A stretch of 64,000 nt of DNA, taken from assembly GCF_000010525.1 (NCBI RefSeq), contig NC_009937.1, forward strand, positions 4,283,501 through 4,347,500. Reading direction: 5' to 3'. Source of the DNA: Azorhizobium caulinodans ORS 571 (GTDB taxonomy: Bacteria; Pseudomonadota; Alphaproteobacteria; Rhizobiales; Xanthobacteraceae). The position numbers and the translations under genes were made by a program. Within the stretch, counting starts at the first letter, position 1, and each line of letters opens with the position of its first letter. The notes below the pieces were generated by a model. That model searched no databases and had not been told where the DNA came from. It was given only the letters and a program-made list of their open reading frames with translations. Below, in pieces: positions 1 to 8,478 of the stretch.

Positions 1-960
1 CGCGCCCTTGCGCAGGTTGTCCGACACGCACCAGAAGGCGATGCCGTTCTCCACCGTCGGGTCGTCACGCAGACGCGAGATGTAGGTCGCGTCCTCGCCG
101 GCCGCCTCGTGGGGGGTGGCATAGCCGCCCGGCTCGCGGGTATCGACCACGAGGATGCCCGGGGCCTCGCGCAGGATCTTGCGGGCGTCCTCGGCGGAGA
201 GCTCCTTCTCGAACTCCACGTTCACGCTCTCGGAGTGGGAGATGAAAACCGGCACGCGGACGCAGGTGGCCGTGAGCTTGATCTTGGGGTCGAGGATCTT
301 CTTGGTCTCGACCACCATCTTCCACTCTTCCTTCGTGAACCCGTCCTCCATGAACACGTCGATCTGGGGGATCAGGTTGAAGGCGATCCGCTTCGGGAAC
401 TTCTTCGCCTCGACCGGATCGGAGACGAAGACCGCGCGGGTCTGCGAGAACAGCTCGTCCATGGCGTCCTTGCCGGCGCCGGAGACGGACTGATAGGTGG
501 AGACCACCACGCGCTTGATGGTGGCCGCGTCGTGCAGCGGCTTAAGCGCCACCACGAGCTGCGCGGTCGAGCAGTTCGGGTTGGCGATGATGTTCTTCTT
601 GGTGAAGCCGACGATGGCGTCCGCGTTCACTTCGGGAACGATCAGCGGCACGTCGGGATCGGTGCGCCACTGCGAGGAATTGTCGATGACCACGCAGCCC
701 TGGGCGCCGATCTTGGGCGACCATTCCTTCGACACGGCCCCGCCCGCCGACATCAGGCAGATGTCGGTGTCGGAGAAGTCGTAGGTCGCCAGATCCTTCA
801 CCTTGAGCGTTTTGTCGCCGTAGGAGACCTCAACGCCCATCGAGCGGCGCGATGCAAGCGCAACGACCTCGTCCGCGGGGAAACCCCGTTCGGCGAGGAT
901 CGAGAGGATCTCCCGGCCCACGTTACCCGTGGCGCCGACAACGGCGACCTTGTAGCCCAT
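1..960 (-). CDS. asd: aspartate-semialdehyde dehydrogenase, 3' end outside the window
   Basis: It converts L-aspartyl-4-phosphate to aspartate semialdehyde with NADPH, the branch step toward lysine, threonine, methionine and diaminopimelate; cytoplasmic. The reading frame runs unbroken for 320 codons from ATG at 958-960 to the window edge, so only the C-terminal end is missing (family about 340-345 residues). The N terminus MGYKVAVVGATGNVGREIL is a Rossmann NADP loop. The active-site cysteine lies in NPNCSTAQ (Cys130). The family-typical serine-rich stretch (DNSSQWR) and SVSGAG are also present. It stands alone here, divergent from the small exported protein on its right. Confidence 0.96.
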   Translation of the reverse strand, partial: MGYKVAVVGATGNVGREILSILAERGFPADEVVALASRRSMGVEVSYGDKTLKVKDLATYDFSDTDICLMSAGGAVSKEWSPKIGAQGCVVIDNSSQWRTDPDVPLIVPEVNADAIVGFTKKNIIANPNCSTAQLVVALKPLHDAATIKRVVVSTYQSVSGAGKDAMDELFSQTRAVFVSDPVEAKKFPKRIAFNLIPQIDVFMEDGFTKEEWKMVVETKKILDPKIKLTATCVRVPVFISHSESVNVEFEKELSAEDARKILREAPGILVVDTREPGGYATPHEAAGEDATYISRLRDDPTVENGIAFWCVSDNLRKGA

Positions 961-1201
961 GACTGTTCCCTAGAATGATCTTGCCGGCGAAAGGCGCCGG
1001 AAACACGCGCTTTTAAGGAATATGGCGCGAAGTTGCAATGTGGGGCGCCGCCGCCGGACCGCAAGGGGCAGGCCCCAGTGTGGCACCGCCGACACGGAGG
1101 TTCACCACGCCACAGGGAACACGCCTCGACCGCCAAGCCTTTCTTGCCTAGAATGGCCCCGTGCCGTAATCGGAATCGTGGTGGTTCCGCTGGAGGGTGT
1201 T

Positions 1202-1546
1202 ATGCGTTTCGCGCCGTTTTTCGTTCTTGCCGCAGCCCTGACGTTCGCGGCGTCCGCGCAGGCGCAGACGGCCACCTCGTCCTCGACGGGCGCCGCACCC
1301 GCCGCCACGACCGCCACGACCGCCGCGCCCAAGACGGCCGCCAAGCCGAAGCCCAAGCGCACCAAGATCGAGATCGTTCAGCGCTCGTATCTCGACGCCG
1401 GCACCACGGTGAAGCCTGGGTCCAAGTCCTATCTGGACTATGCCATCCCGGCGGACGTGCGCTACCCGACCTATGGCGCCGGCTACTACACCATCGTGCC
1501 GCGCCCCGCCGCCCTGCCCGGCCAGTTCGATATTCCGGGCTTCTGA
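1202..1546 (+). CDS. small exported protein of unknown function
   Basis: This 114-residue protein begins with a clear Sec signal peptide (MRFAPFFVLAAALTFAASAQAQ), followed by a low-complexity Ala/Thr/Pro/Lys linker and a short C-terminal part rich in Tyr and Pro (SYLDYAIPADVRYP, GYYTIVPRPAALPG). I do not recognise a family. The ATG at 1202 is chosen because it begins the signal peptide; a longer in-frame start near 1022 would place 60 unlikely residues before it. A strong terminator follows within 60 bases, so it is probably a single-gene unit in the periplasm or cell envelope. Confidence 0.75.
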   Translation: MRFAPFFVLAAALTFAASAQAQTATSSSTGAAPAATTATTAAPKTAAKPKPKRTKIEIVQRSYLDAGTTVKPGSKSYLDYAIPADVRYPTYGAGYYTIVPRPAALPGQFDIPGF

Positions 1547-1601
1547 TCGCCCGGCGCCGACAGGCGCTGCCGGATCTGAATTCCGGACCTCTGTTCCCGA
1601 A

Positions 1602-1629
1602 CGCCCGCAACGCTGGTTGCGGGCGTTTT
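1602..1629 (+). terminator. Rho-independent terminator after the small exported protein gene
   Basis: A 10-bp GC-rich stem (CGCCCGCAAC / GTTGCGGGCG) with a four-base loop is followed by TTTT. It lies 56 bases after the stop codon and separates this gene from cysT. Confidence 0.85.
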
Positions 1630-1877
1630 CGTTTCCGGCACCCGCCGGGGCGGAAGGATGGAGGGGCCCCTAAAATCACCGAACCACGCGTGAATTGCAC
1701 TCTTCCCCAGCGGGGCATGACAAATGGCGGCGGCCCCGGCATAAGACAGGTTGAACCTCACCTGCGCCGGATCCGGCACCAGAGAGAGACCGCTCGCCCG
1801 TGACCCGTTCCGTGCCTCCGACGTCTCCTCTCCCGCCGCCCGGGGGCCGCATGGCCCAGCCCGAAGCCTGAGGCACC

Positions 1878-2699
1878 ATGTCCAGCGTCATTCCGGGCTT
1901 CCGCCTCTCCTTCGGCATCACCCTCACCTATCTCTGCCTCATCGTGCTGCTGCCGGTAGCGGCGCTGCTGCTCCAGGCGGCGGATGTAGGGCTTGCCCGC
2001 TACATCGCCATCATGACGTCGCCGCGCACGCTCGCCTCCTTTCAGGTGACGTTCACAACCGCCGCCATCGCCACGGCCTTCAACGCCATCTATGGCCTCG
2101 CGCTCGCCTGGGTGCTGGTGCGCTATGAGTTTCCCGGAAAGCGCCTTTTGGATGCGCTGGTGGACGTGCCCTTTGCGCTGCCGACCGCCGTGGCAGGCCT
2201 CGCGCTCACCGCCATCTTCGCCAAGAACGGCTGGTATGGCGCGCAGCTGGCCCAGTGGGGCATTCAGGTGGCCTATGCGCCGGCCGGCATTGCCTGCGCC
2301 ATGGCTTTCACCTCCATCCCCTTCGTGGTGCGCACCGTCCAGCCGGTGCTGGAGGATCTCGCCGGAGACGTGGAGGAGGCCGCCACCACGCTGGGCGCCT
2401 CCGATTTCCGCGTCTTCCGCACGGTGATCCTGCCGGCTCTGTTTCCAGCCTTCCTCGCCGGCTGCTCGCTTGCCTTCGCCCGCTCCCTGGGGGAGTTCGG
2501 CGCGGTGGTGTTCATCGCCGGCAACCAGCCCTTCCGCACCGAGATCGTGGCGCTCCTCGCCTTCATCCGGCTGGAGGAATACGACTATCCGGCCGCCGCC
2601 GCGATTGCCGCCACCATGCTCGGCCTCGCGTTTCTCCTGCTGCTGACGGTGAACGCCATTCAGGCCTGGCACCAGCGCCGCGCGATCCGGGAGGACTGA
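1878..2699 (+). CDS. cysT: sulfate/thiosulfate ABC transporter permease CysT
   Basis: This is an inner-membrane permease subunit of the sulfate/thiosulfate importer, 273 residues, the usual family size. Several hydrophobic helices are visible. The cytoplasmic EAA loop that contacts the ATPase reads EEAATTLGASDFRVFRTVIL (about residues 157-176). It is followed after 4 bases by cysW, so the two are co-transcribed. What is odd is the neighbourhood: neither the ATPase gene cysA nor a periplasmic binding protein (sbp/cysP) lies next to the pair. Those subunits must be supplied from elsewhere if this is a working importer. Confidence 0.93.
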   Translation: MSSVIPGFRLSFGITLTYLCLIVLLPVAALLLQAADVGLARYIAIMTSPRTLASFQVTFTTAAIATAFNAIYGLALAWVLVRYEFPGKRLLDALVDVPFALPTAVAGLALTAIFAKNGWYGAQLAQWGIQVAYAPAGIACAMAFTSIPFVVRTVQPVLEDLAGDVEEAATTLGASDFRVFRTVILPALFPAFLAGCSLAFARSLGEFGAVVFIAGNQPFRTEIVALLAFIRLEEYDYPAAAAIAATMLGLAFLLLLTVNAIQAWHQRRAIRED

Positions 2700-2703
2700 T
2701 CCC

Positions 2704-3570
2704 ATGTCGGACACCTCCACCCGCCGCCGCGTCGGCGACGGCCCGCTCGCCCGCCGCCTCATCATCGGCCTCGTGCTGCTGGTTACGGTGCTCGTTCTGC
2801 TGGTGCCGCTCGCCTCCATCTTCACGGAAGCTTTCCAGCGCGGGGTACCCGCCTATTTCGCCGCGCTGTCGCAGCCGGACACGCTGCACGCCATGGGGCT
2901 CACGGCCTTCACGGCACTGGTCTGCGTGCCCGTCAATGTGATCTTCGGCATCGCCGCCGCCTGGACGGTGGCGAAGTTCACCTTTCCCGGCCGTGGCCTG
3001 CTGCTGGCGCTGATCGAGCTGCCCTTTTCCATCTCGCCCATCGTGGCGGGCGTCGCCTATCTCTTCGTCTATGGCGCGCAGGGGCTGCTCGGGCCGTTTC
3101 TGGAAGCCTACGACATCAAGATCATGTTCGCCGTGCCGGCGATCATCCTCGCCAGCCTGTTCGTCACCGCGCCGTTCGTCGCCCGCGAAATCGTGCCGCT
3201 GATGATGGCGCAGGGGCGCGAGGAGGAAGAGGCGGCGGTGACGCTCGGCGCCTCCGGCTGGCGCATCCTGCGCACCGTCACGCTGCCCAACGTGCGCTTC
3301 GCGTTGCTCTATGGCGCGGCGCTCTGCAACGCCCGAGTGATGGGCGAGTTCGGCGCCGTCTCGGTGGTGTCCGGCAATATCCGGGGCCGCACCTCCACCC
3401 TGCCGCTCCAGATCGAGCTGCTCTATCAGGACAGCCAGGTGGCCGGCGCTTTTGCCGCCGCCACCGTTCTGGCGGGCGTCGCCCTCGTCACGCTGGTCGC
3501 CAAGCTCATCATCGAGCGCCTCGACGCCGAGCGCGAGCGGCTGAACGTGAAGCGGGGCGTCGGCCACTGA
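2704..3570 (+). CDS. cysW: sulfate/thiosulfate ABC transporter permease CysW
   Basis: This is the second permease subunit, 288 residues, forming the membrane channel with CysT. It has an N-terminal cytoplasmic stretch with several Arg residues, about six hydrophobic segments, and an EAA loop (EEAAVTLGASGWRILRTVTL). The C-terminal end is charged and cytoplasmic. It starts 4 bases after the cysT stop. The next gene is on the opposite strand, so the operon ends here without cysA. Confidence 0.93.
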   Translation: MSDTSTRRRVGDGPLARRLIIGLVLLVTVLVLLVPLASIFTEAFQRGVPAYFAALSQPDTLHAMGLTAFTALVCVPVNVIFGIAAAWTVAKFTFPGRGLLLALIELPFSISPIVAGVAYLFVYGAQGLLGPFLEAYDIKIMFAVPAIILASLFVTAPFVAREIVPLMMAQGREEEEAAVTLGASGWRILRTVTLPNVRFALLYGAALCNARVMGEFGAVSVVSGNIRGRTSTLPLQIELLYQDSQVAGAFAAATVLAGVALVTLVAKLIIERLDAERERLNVKRGVGH

Positions 3571-3576
3571 GCCCGC

Positions 3577-4353
3577 TCACGCGGTGATGGCCACCGGCAA
3601 GCCATAGCGGTCGCGCTCGGGCGGATCGGGAAAGACCAGCGCCGCCCCGCGGGCGATGCGAGCCGCTGTCCAGGCGCAGGCACAGGCGTCCACCAGATCA
3701 TCGAGCCCCGCCCGCAGGGCGCGCGCCCGCTCCCGCGTCAGTTGGTCCACCGGGACGCCTTCGGCAGCCAGAAGGCGAATGCGCAGGTCAAGGCCGGGTG
3801 CCGCGGGCGTGCCCTTCACCTTCTTCGGCAGATCGAGGGGCTTCTGGCCGTTCATGGCCCAGAAGCTCACTTCCGGATGGCATTCGGTGAGCGGCAGGCC
3901 CGGCCGCGCCCGCAGCACGTGGTCCACATCGAGCACCTTCGGGAAGAGCGCGAAGGACTGGCGGGAGATCTTGCGCGGCGGGTCCGAGGTTTCGAGCGCG
4001 GCTGCACAGGCGGCGCGATAGCGCGCCTCCTCGGGAATGGATATGTCGCAGGCGGTCTCCACCGCCCGGCGGGAGGGCACGGAAAAGACACTGGACTGGC
4101 GCTGACCGAGCAGCGGGCGCACCGCCCGGTCCGGCCCCCGCCCGCCTGCGCCGACCCGATCCGGCAGGCCGATGGGGATGTCGATGGCCGAGACGAGCGG
4201 CGGCGTGCCGGCCGGAAAGGCTTCGGTCAGATCGGAGATCCGCAACAGGTTCAAGGCGCCGCCCGGCACCCAGCGCGCGAGGATCCATCCCTCCCGGCAG
4301 CCGTCGAGCCCCTGCACCATGGCCGCCGGCTGCAGGCCCCCATCCTGCCCCAT
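3577..4353 (-). CDS. DUF429 family protein (predicted RNase H-like fold)
   Basis: A protein of 258 residues. The N-terminal GLDGCREGWI and the later AIDIPIGLP are hallmarks of the DUF429 family, which is predicted to have an RNase H-like fold with acidic residues in these two strands. ECHPEVSFW and the C-terminal DDLVDACACAWTAARI are also typical. No substrate is known for the family. A purine-rich ribosome site (GGGGGCGGATC) precedes the chosen ATG. It converges on cysW, ending 6 bases from the cysW stop, and is its own transcription unit. Confidence 0.85.
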   Translation of the reverse strand: MGQDGGLQPAAMVQGLDGCREGWILARWVPGGALNLLRISDLTEAFPAGTPPLVSAIDIPIGLPDRVGAGGRGPDRAVRPLLGQRQSSVFSVPSRRAVETACDISIPEEARYRAACAAALETSDPPRKISRQSFALFPKVLDVDHVLRARPGLPLTECHPEVSFWAMNGQKPLDLPKKVKGTPAAPGLDLRIRLLAAEGVPVDQLTRERARALRAGLDDLVDACACAWTAARIARGAALVFPDPPERDRYGLPVAITA

Positions 4354-4578
4354 GATCCGCCCCCTTGCGGCATCGCGCTGCGGGGTCGTGACAGGCCCCG
4401 CCCGCTTTGGCTAGGCTAGCGGTGGGGGAGAGAGGTGCAAGCGCCTGTGGCGCCGCACCTTTCGGGCGCACCTGGAAGGCCTCAGGCCTTCCGGGACGGC
4501 TCCGCCTCCTTTGCAGGGCGTTGCCGGAAGCCTTCCGAATCCGCCCGACGGTTTCCTCAAGCCTGAGAGCCCACGGAC

Positions 4579-5457
4579 ATGAGCCTTCGCCCGCGCCGCA
4601 GCGTCCTCTACATGCCCGGCTCGAACGCCCGCGCTTTGGAGAAGGCCCGCACCCTGCCCTGCGATGGCGTGATCCTCGACCTTGAGGACGCGGTTGCGCC
4701 CGACGCCAAGGTAGAGGCCCGCTTCCGCGTGGCGGATGCGGTGCGCGCCGGCGGCTTCGGCCCGCGCGAGACCGTCATCCGCATCAACGGCCTCGACACC
4801 CCATGGGGCACCGATGATCTCGCCGCCGCGGCCGCCGCGGCGCCAGATGCCATCCTTCTCCCCAAGGTGCAGGACCCGGCCCAGTTGGTGGACGTGGGCG
4901 AGCGCCTTTCGGCCTTTGGCGTGCCCGCCACCACCAGCGTCTGGGCGATGATCGAGACGCCCATCGCCATCCTCGACATCAAGGCCATCTCTGCCGCCGC
5001 ACTGAACCCGGTGACGCGGCTGAAGGTCTTCGTGCTCGGCACCAACGATCTCGCCAAGGAGACCCGCGCCGCCCTCGTGCCGGGCCGCGCGCCCATGATG
5101 GGCTGGCTGATGCAGGTCATCGCCGGCGGCCATGCCTATGGCATCGACGTGCTGGACGGCGTGTGGAACGCCTTTCAGGATCAGGCGGGCTTTGCCGCCG
5201 AATGCTCACAGGGCGTGGAGATGGGCATGGACGGCAAGACGCTGATCCACCCCAGCCAGATCGAGCCCTGCAACCTCGCCTTCTCGCCCCCGGCGGCGGA
5301 AGTGGAGAAGGCTCGTGCCATCATTGCGGTGTTCGACCGGCCGGAAAATGCCGGCAAGGGCGTCGTGACGCTGGACGGGCGCATGGTGGAGCGGATGCAC
5401 GCCGACATGGCCCGCCGCACGGTCGCGCTCGCGGACGCCATTGCCGCGCGGACCTGA
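4579..5457 (+). CDS. HpcH/HpaI-CitE family CoA lyase, malyl-CoA / beta-methylmalyl-CoA lyase-like
   Basis: A 292-residue TIM-barrel enzyme of the CitE family. Seen: RRSVLYMPGSN at the start, the Mg-binding LDLEDAV, RINGLDTPWGTDDL, the MIETP strand with the second metal glutamate, and the C-terminal GKTLIHPSQIEPCN. Enzymes of this family cleave malyl-CoA or beta-methylmalyl-CoA, or hydrolyse malyl-CoA as thioesterases. A mesaconyl-CoA hydratase gene lies 1.3 kb downstream on the same strand, which supports a role in the ethylmalonyl-CoA pathway. The sequence alone does not separate Mcl1 (lyase) from Mcl2 (thioesterase), so no symbol is given. Confidence 0.85.
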   Translation: MSLRPRRSVLYMPGSNARALEKARTLPCDGVILDLEDAVAPDAKVEARFRVADAVRAGGFGPRETVIRINGLDTPWGTDDLAAAAAAAPDAILLPKVQDPAQLVDVGERLSAFGVPATTSVWAMIETPIAILDIKAISAAALNPVTRLKVFVLGTNDLAKETRAALVPGRAPMMGWLMQVIAGGHAYGIDVLDGVWNAFQDQAGFAAECSQGVEMGMDGKTLIHPSQIEPCNLAFSPPAAEVEKARAIIAVFDRPENAGKGVVTLDGRMVERMHADMARRTVALADAIAART

Positions 5458-5526
5458 ACGGGCGAGAACGTTCAGGACAACAGTTCAGCGGCCGGCGGAC
5501 CCGGCCGCCCCTCACCTGAGGACAGA

Positions 5527-5730
5527 ATGAAGCTCTATCGCTATCTCACCGGCCCGGACGACAGCACCTTCTGCAAGCGGGTCTCGGCGGCGCTGAACAA
5601 GGGCTGGCAGCTCCACGGGGCACCGACCCTGACCTTCGATCCGGTGAAGGGCCGCGTCATCTGCGGGCAGGCCATCGTCAAGGACGTGCCCGGCGACTGG
5701 TCTGACGACATCACGCTTTCCGATTACTGA
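5527..5730 (+). CDS. DUF1737 domain protein
   Basis: A 67-residue protein that is almost entirely one DUF1737 domain: YLTGPDDSTFCKRVSAALNKG, then LHGAPTLTFDP and GRVICGQAIVKDV. The function of this family is unknown. A ribosome site (GAGGACAGA) lies just upstream. It follows the CoA lyase gene by 69 bases on the same strand and may be co-transcribed with it. Confidence 0.85.
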   Translation: MKLYRYLTGPDDSTFCKRVSAALNKGWQLHGAPTLTFDPVKGRVICGQAIVKDVPGDWSDDITLSDY

Positions 5731-5745
5731 AAGCGCGGCGGCGGC

Positions 5746-6699
5746 TCAGGCCGCCACCGCCTCCGGTTCGCGCGGGATGAGGACGATGGACACGTCCACC
5801 TCGTCCCCCGCCTCCTCAAACTCGCGCTCGACGGCGGCGCGGATGCCGGCCGCGGCGGCGCGCGCCTGGCCGACGGTCCATTCGGGATCGAAGCCGAGGT
5901 GCAGATCCACCATCATCTTGCCGCCGTGCTGGCGGGTGCGGATCTCGCCCAGTTCGTCGAAATCATCGAAGTGGCTGGCGAGCGCGCGCAGGATGCGCAG
6001 CTGCCCCGCCTCGCCGATCGCCTGATCGAGCAGCGAGCCGATGGAGTTCGACAGCATCTCGAAGATGTTGAAGATCATCAGGCCGATGACGACGAAGGAG
6101 GCCAGCGGATCGAGATAGGCGATCCATTCCGCCTCAAAGCTCGACGTGATGACGGTGCAGATGAACACCGAGCCGGACGAGACCGCCGACACCAGATGCA
6201 CGCGCGCCTGCGCGGCGATCACCGGCGAATGGGTCTCCTCGGCCACGCGCTTGGCCTTGCGGTTGAGATAGACATTGCCGGCCACCGCCACGAGCGTGAC
6301 CGCGAGGCCCAGCATGGCGCCGCTCACGTGCTCGGGGTTGAGCAGGCCGTGAATGGCGCGGGTGCCGGCAATCACCACCAGCACCACCTGGAGCACGGCG
6401 ATCATCAGTTCGGCGAGGTTTTCCAGCTTGCCGAGGCCATAAGCGAATCGGCCCTTCTCCCGCCCGTGCGCGATCTTCAGCACCAGCCAGCAGGTGGTGA
6501 GCGAGGTGAGATCGAAGGACGTCGCCAGAAGATCCGTGAGCACCGCCGCCGAATTGGTGAGCGTCGCCGCAAGGATGTAGAAGGGAAACAGGCAGGCGAC
6601 AAAGACCATCGCCTGGAAGGACAGTTTCTGGCTGGCTGAACCCGACACGGACGTAGGCCCTCTTCTCGCTGCGCGGCCGTGGGAGGCCAATCCGTCCAT
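5746..6699 (-). CDS. cation diffusion facilitator-like membrane protein with altered metal site
   Basis: A protein of 317 residues with the CDF layout: about six membrane segments (residues about 30-210) and a soluble ferredoxin-like C-terminal domain (about 225-310). Matching features are the GRFAYGLGKLENLAEL loop after TM2 and HGGKMMVDLHLGFDPEWTV in the C domain. The transport-site residues are unusual. Where TM2 normally has DxxxD there is D56-LLA-T60, and where TM5 normally has H/DxxxD there is H168-LVS-A172. A canonical zinc or iron site is therefore not preserved; an extra D63 could compensate. The gene lies divergent to mch with about 100 bases between them. Confidence 0.82.
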   Translation of the reverse strand: MDGLASHGRAARRGPTSVSGSASQKLSFQAMVFVACLFPFYILAATLTNSAAVLTDLLATSFDLTSLTTCWLVLKIAHGREKGRFAYGLGKLENLAELMIAVLQVVLVVIAGTRAIHGLLNPEHVSGAMLGLAVTLVAVAGNVYLNRKAKRVAEETHSPVIAAQARVHLVSAVSSGSVFICTVITSSFEAEWIAYLDPLASFVVIGLMIFNIFEMLSNSIGSLLDQAIGEAGQLRILRALASHFDDFDELGEIRTRQHGGKMMVDLHLGFDPEWTVGQARAAAAGIRAAVEREFEEAGDEVDVSIVLIPREPEAVAA

Positions 6700-6801
6700 A
6701 GGTCATGCGCCCGCCGCCCGCAACGGCACAGAGCGGGCCTTTTCCGCAGTTGCACAGCCCCGCCCCGCTCTGCAATCTAGGGCCGGCATCGGGGGAGACG
6801 C

Positions 6802-7851
6802 ATGTCCAAGACGAATTCCGGCAACTTCTTCGAGGACTTCAGCCTCGGTCAGGTCATCCGCCACGCGACGCCGCGCACCATCACGGAAGGCGACGTGGCA
6901 CTCTACGGTGCCCTCTATGGTTCGCGCTTCGCCGTGCAATCCGCCGACACTTTCGCGGAAGCCATCGGCTATGACCGCGCGCCGGTGGACGACCTCCTCG
7001 TGTTCCATGTGGTCTTCGGCAAGACCGTGCCGGACATTTCGCTCAATGCCATCGCCAACCTCGGCTATGCGGGCGGGCGGTTCCTTGCCCCGGTCTATCC
7101 CGGCGACACGCTGAACGCCGTCTCCGAGGTCATCGGCCTCCGTGAGAATTCCAACGGCCAGAGCGGCGTCGTCTATGTGCGCTCCACCGGCTTCAACCAG
7201 GACGGCATCGAGGTGCTGGACTATGTGCGCTGGGTGATGGTGCGCAAGCGCGATCCCAAGACGCCCGCGCGGGAGAGCCACGTACCCTCGCTGCCCTCCG
7301 TCCTTGCGGCAGATGCCCTGGGTGATGCCGTGCCGCCCCTCGATATCGACGCCTGGCGGTTCGATCTCTCCGGCAGCCCGCACCGCTTCTCCGATTATGC
7401 CGTGGGCGAGAAGATCGACCATGTGGACGGCATGACCGTGGAAGAAGCCGAGCACATGCTGGCGACCCGGCTCTACCAGAACACGGCCAAGGTCCACTTC
7501 AACCAGTTCACGGAAGGCCAAGGCCGCTTCGGCCGACGGCTGATCTATGGCGGGCATGTCATCTCGCTCGCCCGCGCCCTCTCCTTCAACGGCCTCGCCA
7601 ACGCCTTCCATGTGGCGGGCATCAATGGCGGCCGCCACGTCTCCCCCCTGTTTGCGGGCCTCACCGTCTTCGCCTGGAGCGAGGTGCTGGAGGCGCAGGA
7701 GATCTCCGGCCGCGACGACGTGGGCGCCCTGCGCCTGCGGACCATCGCGACGAAGGACCGCCCCTGCGCCGATTTCCCCTTCAAGCCGGGCGAGGACTAT
7801 GACCCGAGCGTCATCCTCGACCTCGACTATTGGGTGCTCATCCCCCGCTGA
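6802..7851 (+). CDS. mch: mesaconyl-CoA hydratase (beta-methylmalyl-CoA dehydratase)
   Basis: It interconverts beta-methylmalyl-CoA and mesaconyl-C1-CoA in the ethylmalonyl-CoA pathway for acetyl-CoA assimilation; cytoplasmic. The 349 residues contain two hot-dog (MaoC-like) halves: NFFEDFSLGQVIRHATPRTI at the start and RFSDYAVGEKIDH at about residue 197. The hydratase motif region YGGHVISLARALSFNGLAN follows. Length and architecture match characterised Mch proteins from Rhodobacter and Methylorubrum. The malyl-CoA lyase-like gene at 4579 is a probable pathway partner. Confidence 0.92.
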   Translation: MSKTNSGNFFEDFSLGQVIRHATPRTITEGDVALYGALYGSRFAVQSADTFAEAIGYDRAPVDDLLVFHVVFGKTVPDISLNAIANLGYAGGRFLAPVYPGDTLNAVSEVIGLRENSNGQSGVVYVRSTGFNQDGIEVLDYVRWVMVRKRDPKTPARESHVPSLPSVLAADALGDAVPPLDIDAWRFDLSGSPHRFSDYAVGEKIDHVDGMTVEEAEHMLATRLYQNTAKVHFNQFTEGQGRFGRRLIYGGHVISLARALSFNGLANAFHVAGINGGRHVSPLFAGLTVFAWSEVLEAQEISGRDDVGALRLRTIATKDRPCADFPFKPGEDYDPSVILDLDYWVLIPR

Positions 7852-8478
7852 TATGCCGCGTGCCCAGGCGCGGCGAAGCCGCCACCCGCGGGCACTGACC
7901 CGCATATCCTGCTGAGTCTCGGCCGGCCGGGACCGCGCCGGCGCGCGCGCTTTCGCAACCACCGTTGGCACCGTCCGGCACCCTGTCGGACCGCCTTTTC
8001 GCGCGCCGGTTCCCGGCCTCGCCCGCACTCTTCACCCAGCTTTGAAGCGAGAGCGGAATCGTGGCGCCATGCGCCTCCGCCCGCGCGCGTCAGCCGCACT
8101 TACCTAACGTAAATCATTGAAATCGAACACCTTTCCCTTGCGGAACGACTTGCGCGGCCGTCGAGTCTCTGTTGTGCTTACGCCACGTATTCTGAATTTG
8201 GCATACCAGATTGCGGCGGAACGTAAGGGTAGCTGCCAATTTCGAACCCCGTCGCGGACCGCACGCCAACGGTCCCCTGCGGAGACAGTGATGAGGGTCC
8301 GCACGTGCCTCAGGCCGGCGGACCGGAAGCCCCGCCTTTCAAGGGCGGGCGCCCGGAATTGAGAATGAGAGTCGACGAGGCGGGTTCACGGCTCAGCCGG
8401 GAACCTACTGGGCCGAACGGCCCTAAGGCCACGCAGATGGCTGCCGGACATATCGAGGAAACGTCACGAGGTTAGAAA
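7852..8478. other. 627-bp gap without a convincing gene, leader of the antiporter gene
   Basis: No reading frame here looks like a real protein; an 81-codon frame at 8117 has no family features. The stretch includes a less GC-rich patch (8100-8230), a GC hairpin at about 8331-8350 (CCCCGCCTTTCAAGGGCGGG) and a purine-rich ribosome site (GAGGTTAG) just before the antiporter start. It could be a long regulated 5' leader or carry an unrecognised small RNA. Confidence 0.5.

Noticed and set aside
8198-8216. Sigma-54-like promoter (TGGCAT ... TTGC)
   Set aside because: The GG to GC spacing is 11 bases instead of the required 10.
8117-8362. 81-codon frame in the leader of the oxalate antiporter gene
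   Set aside because: No ribosome site, no family match and unlikely composition.
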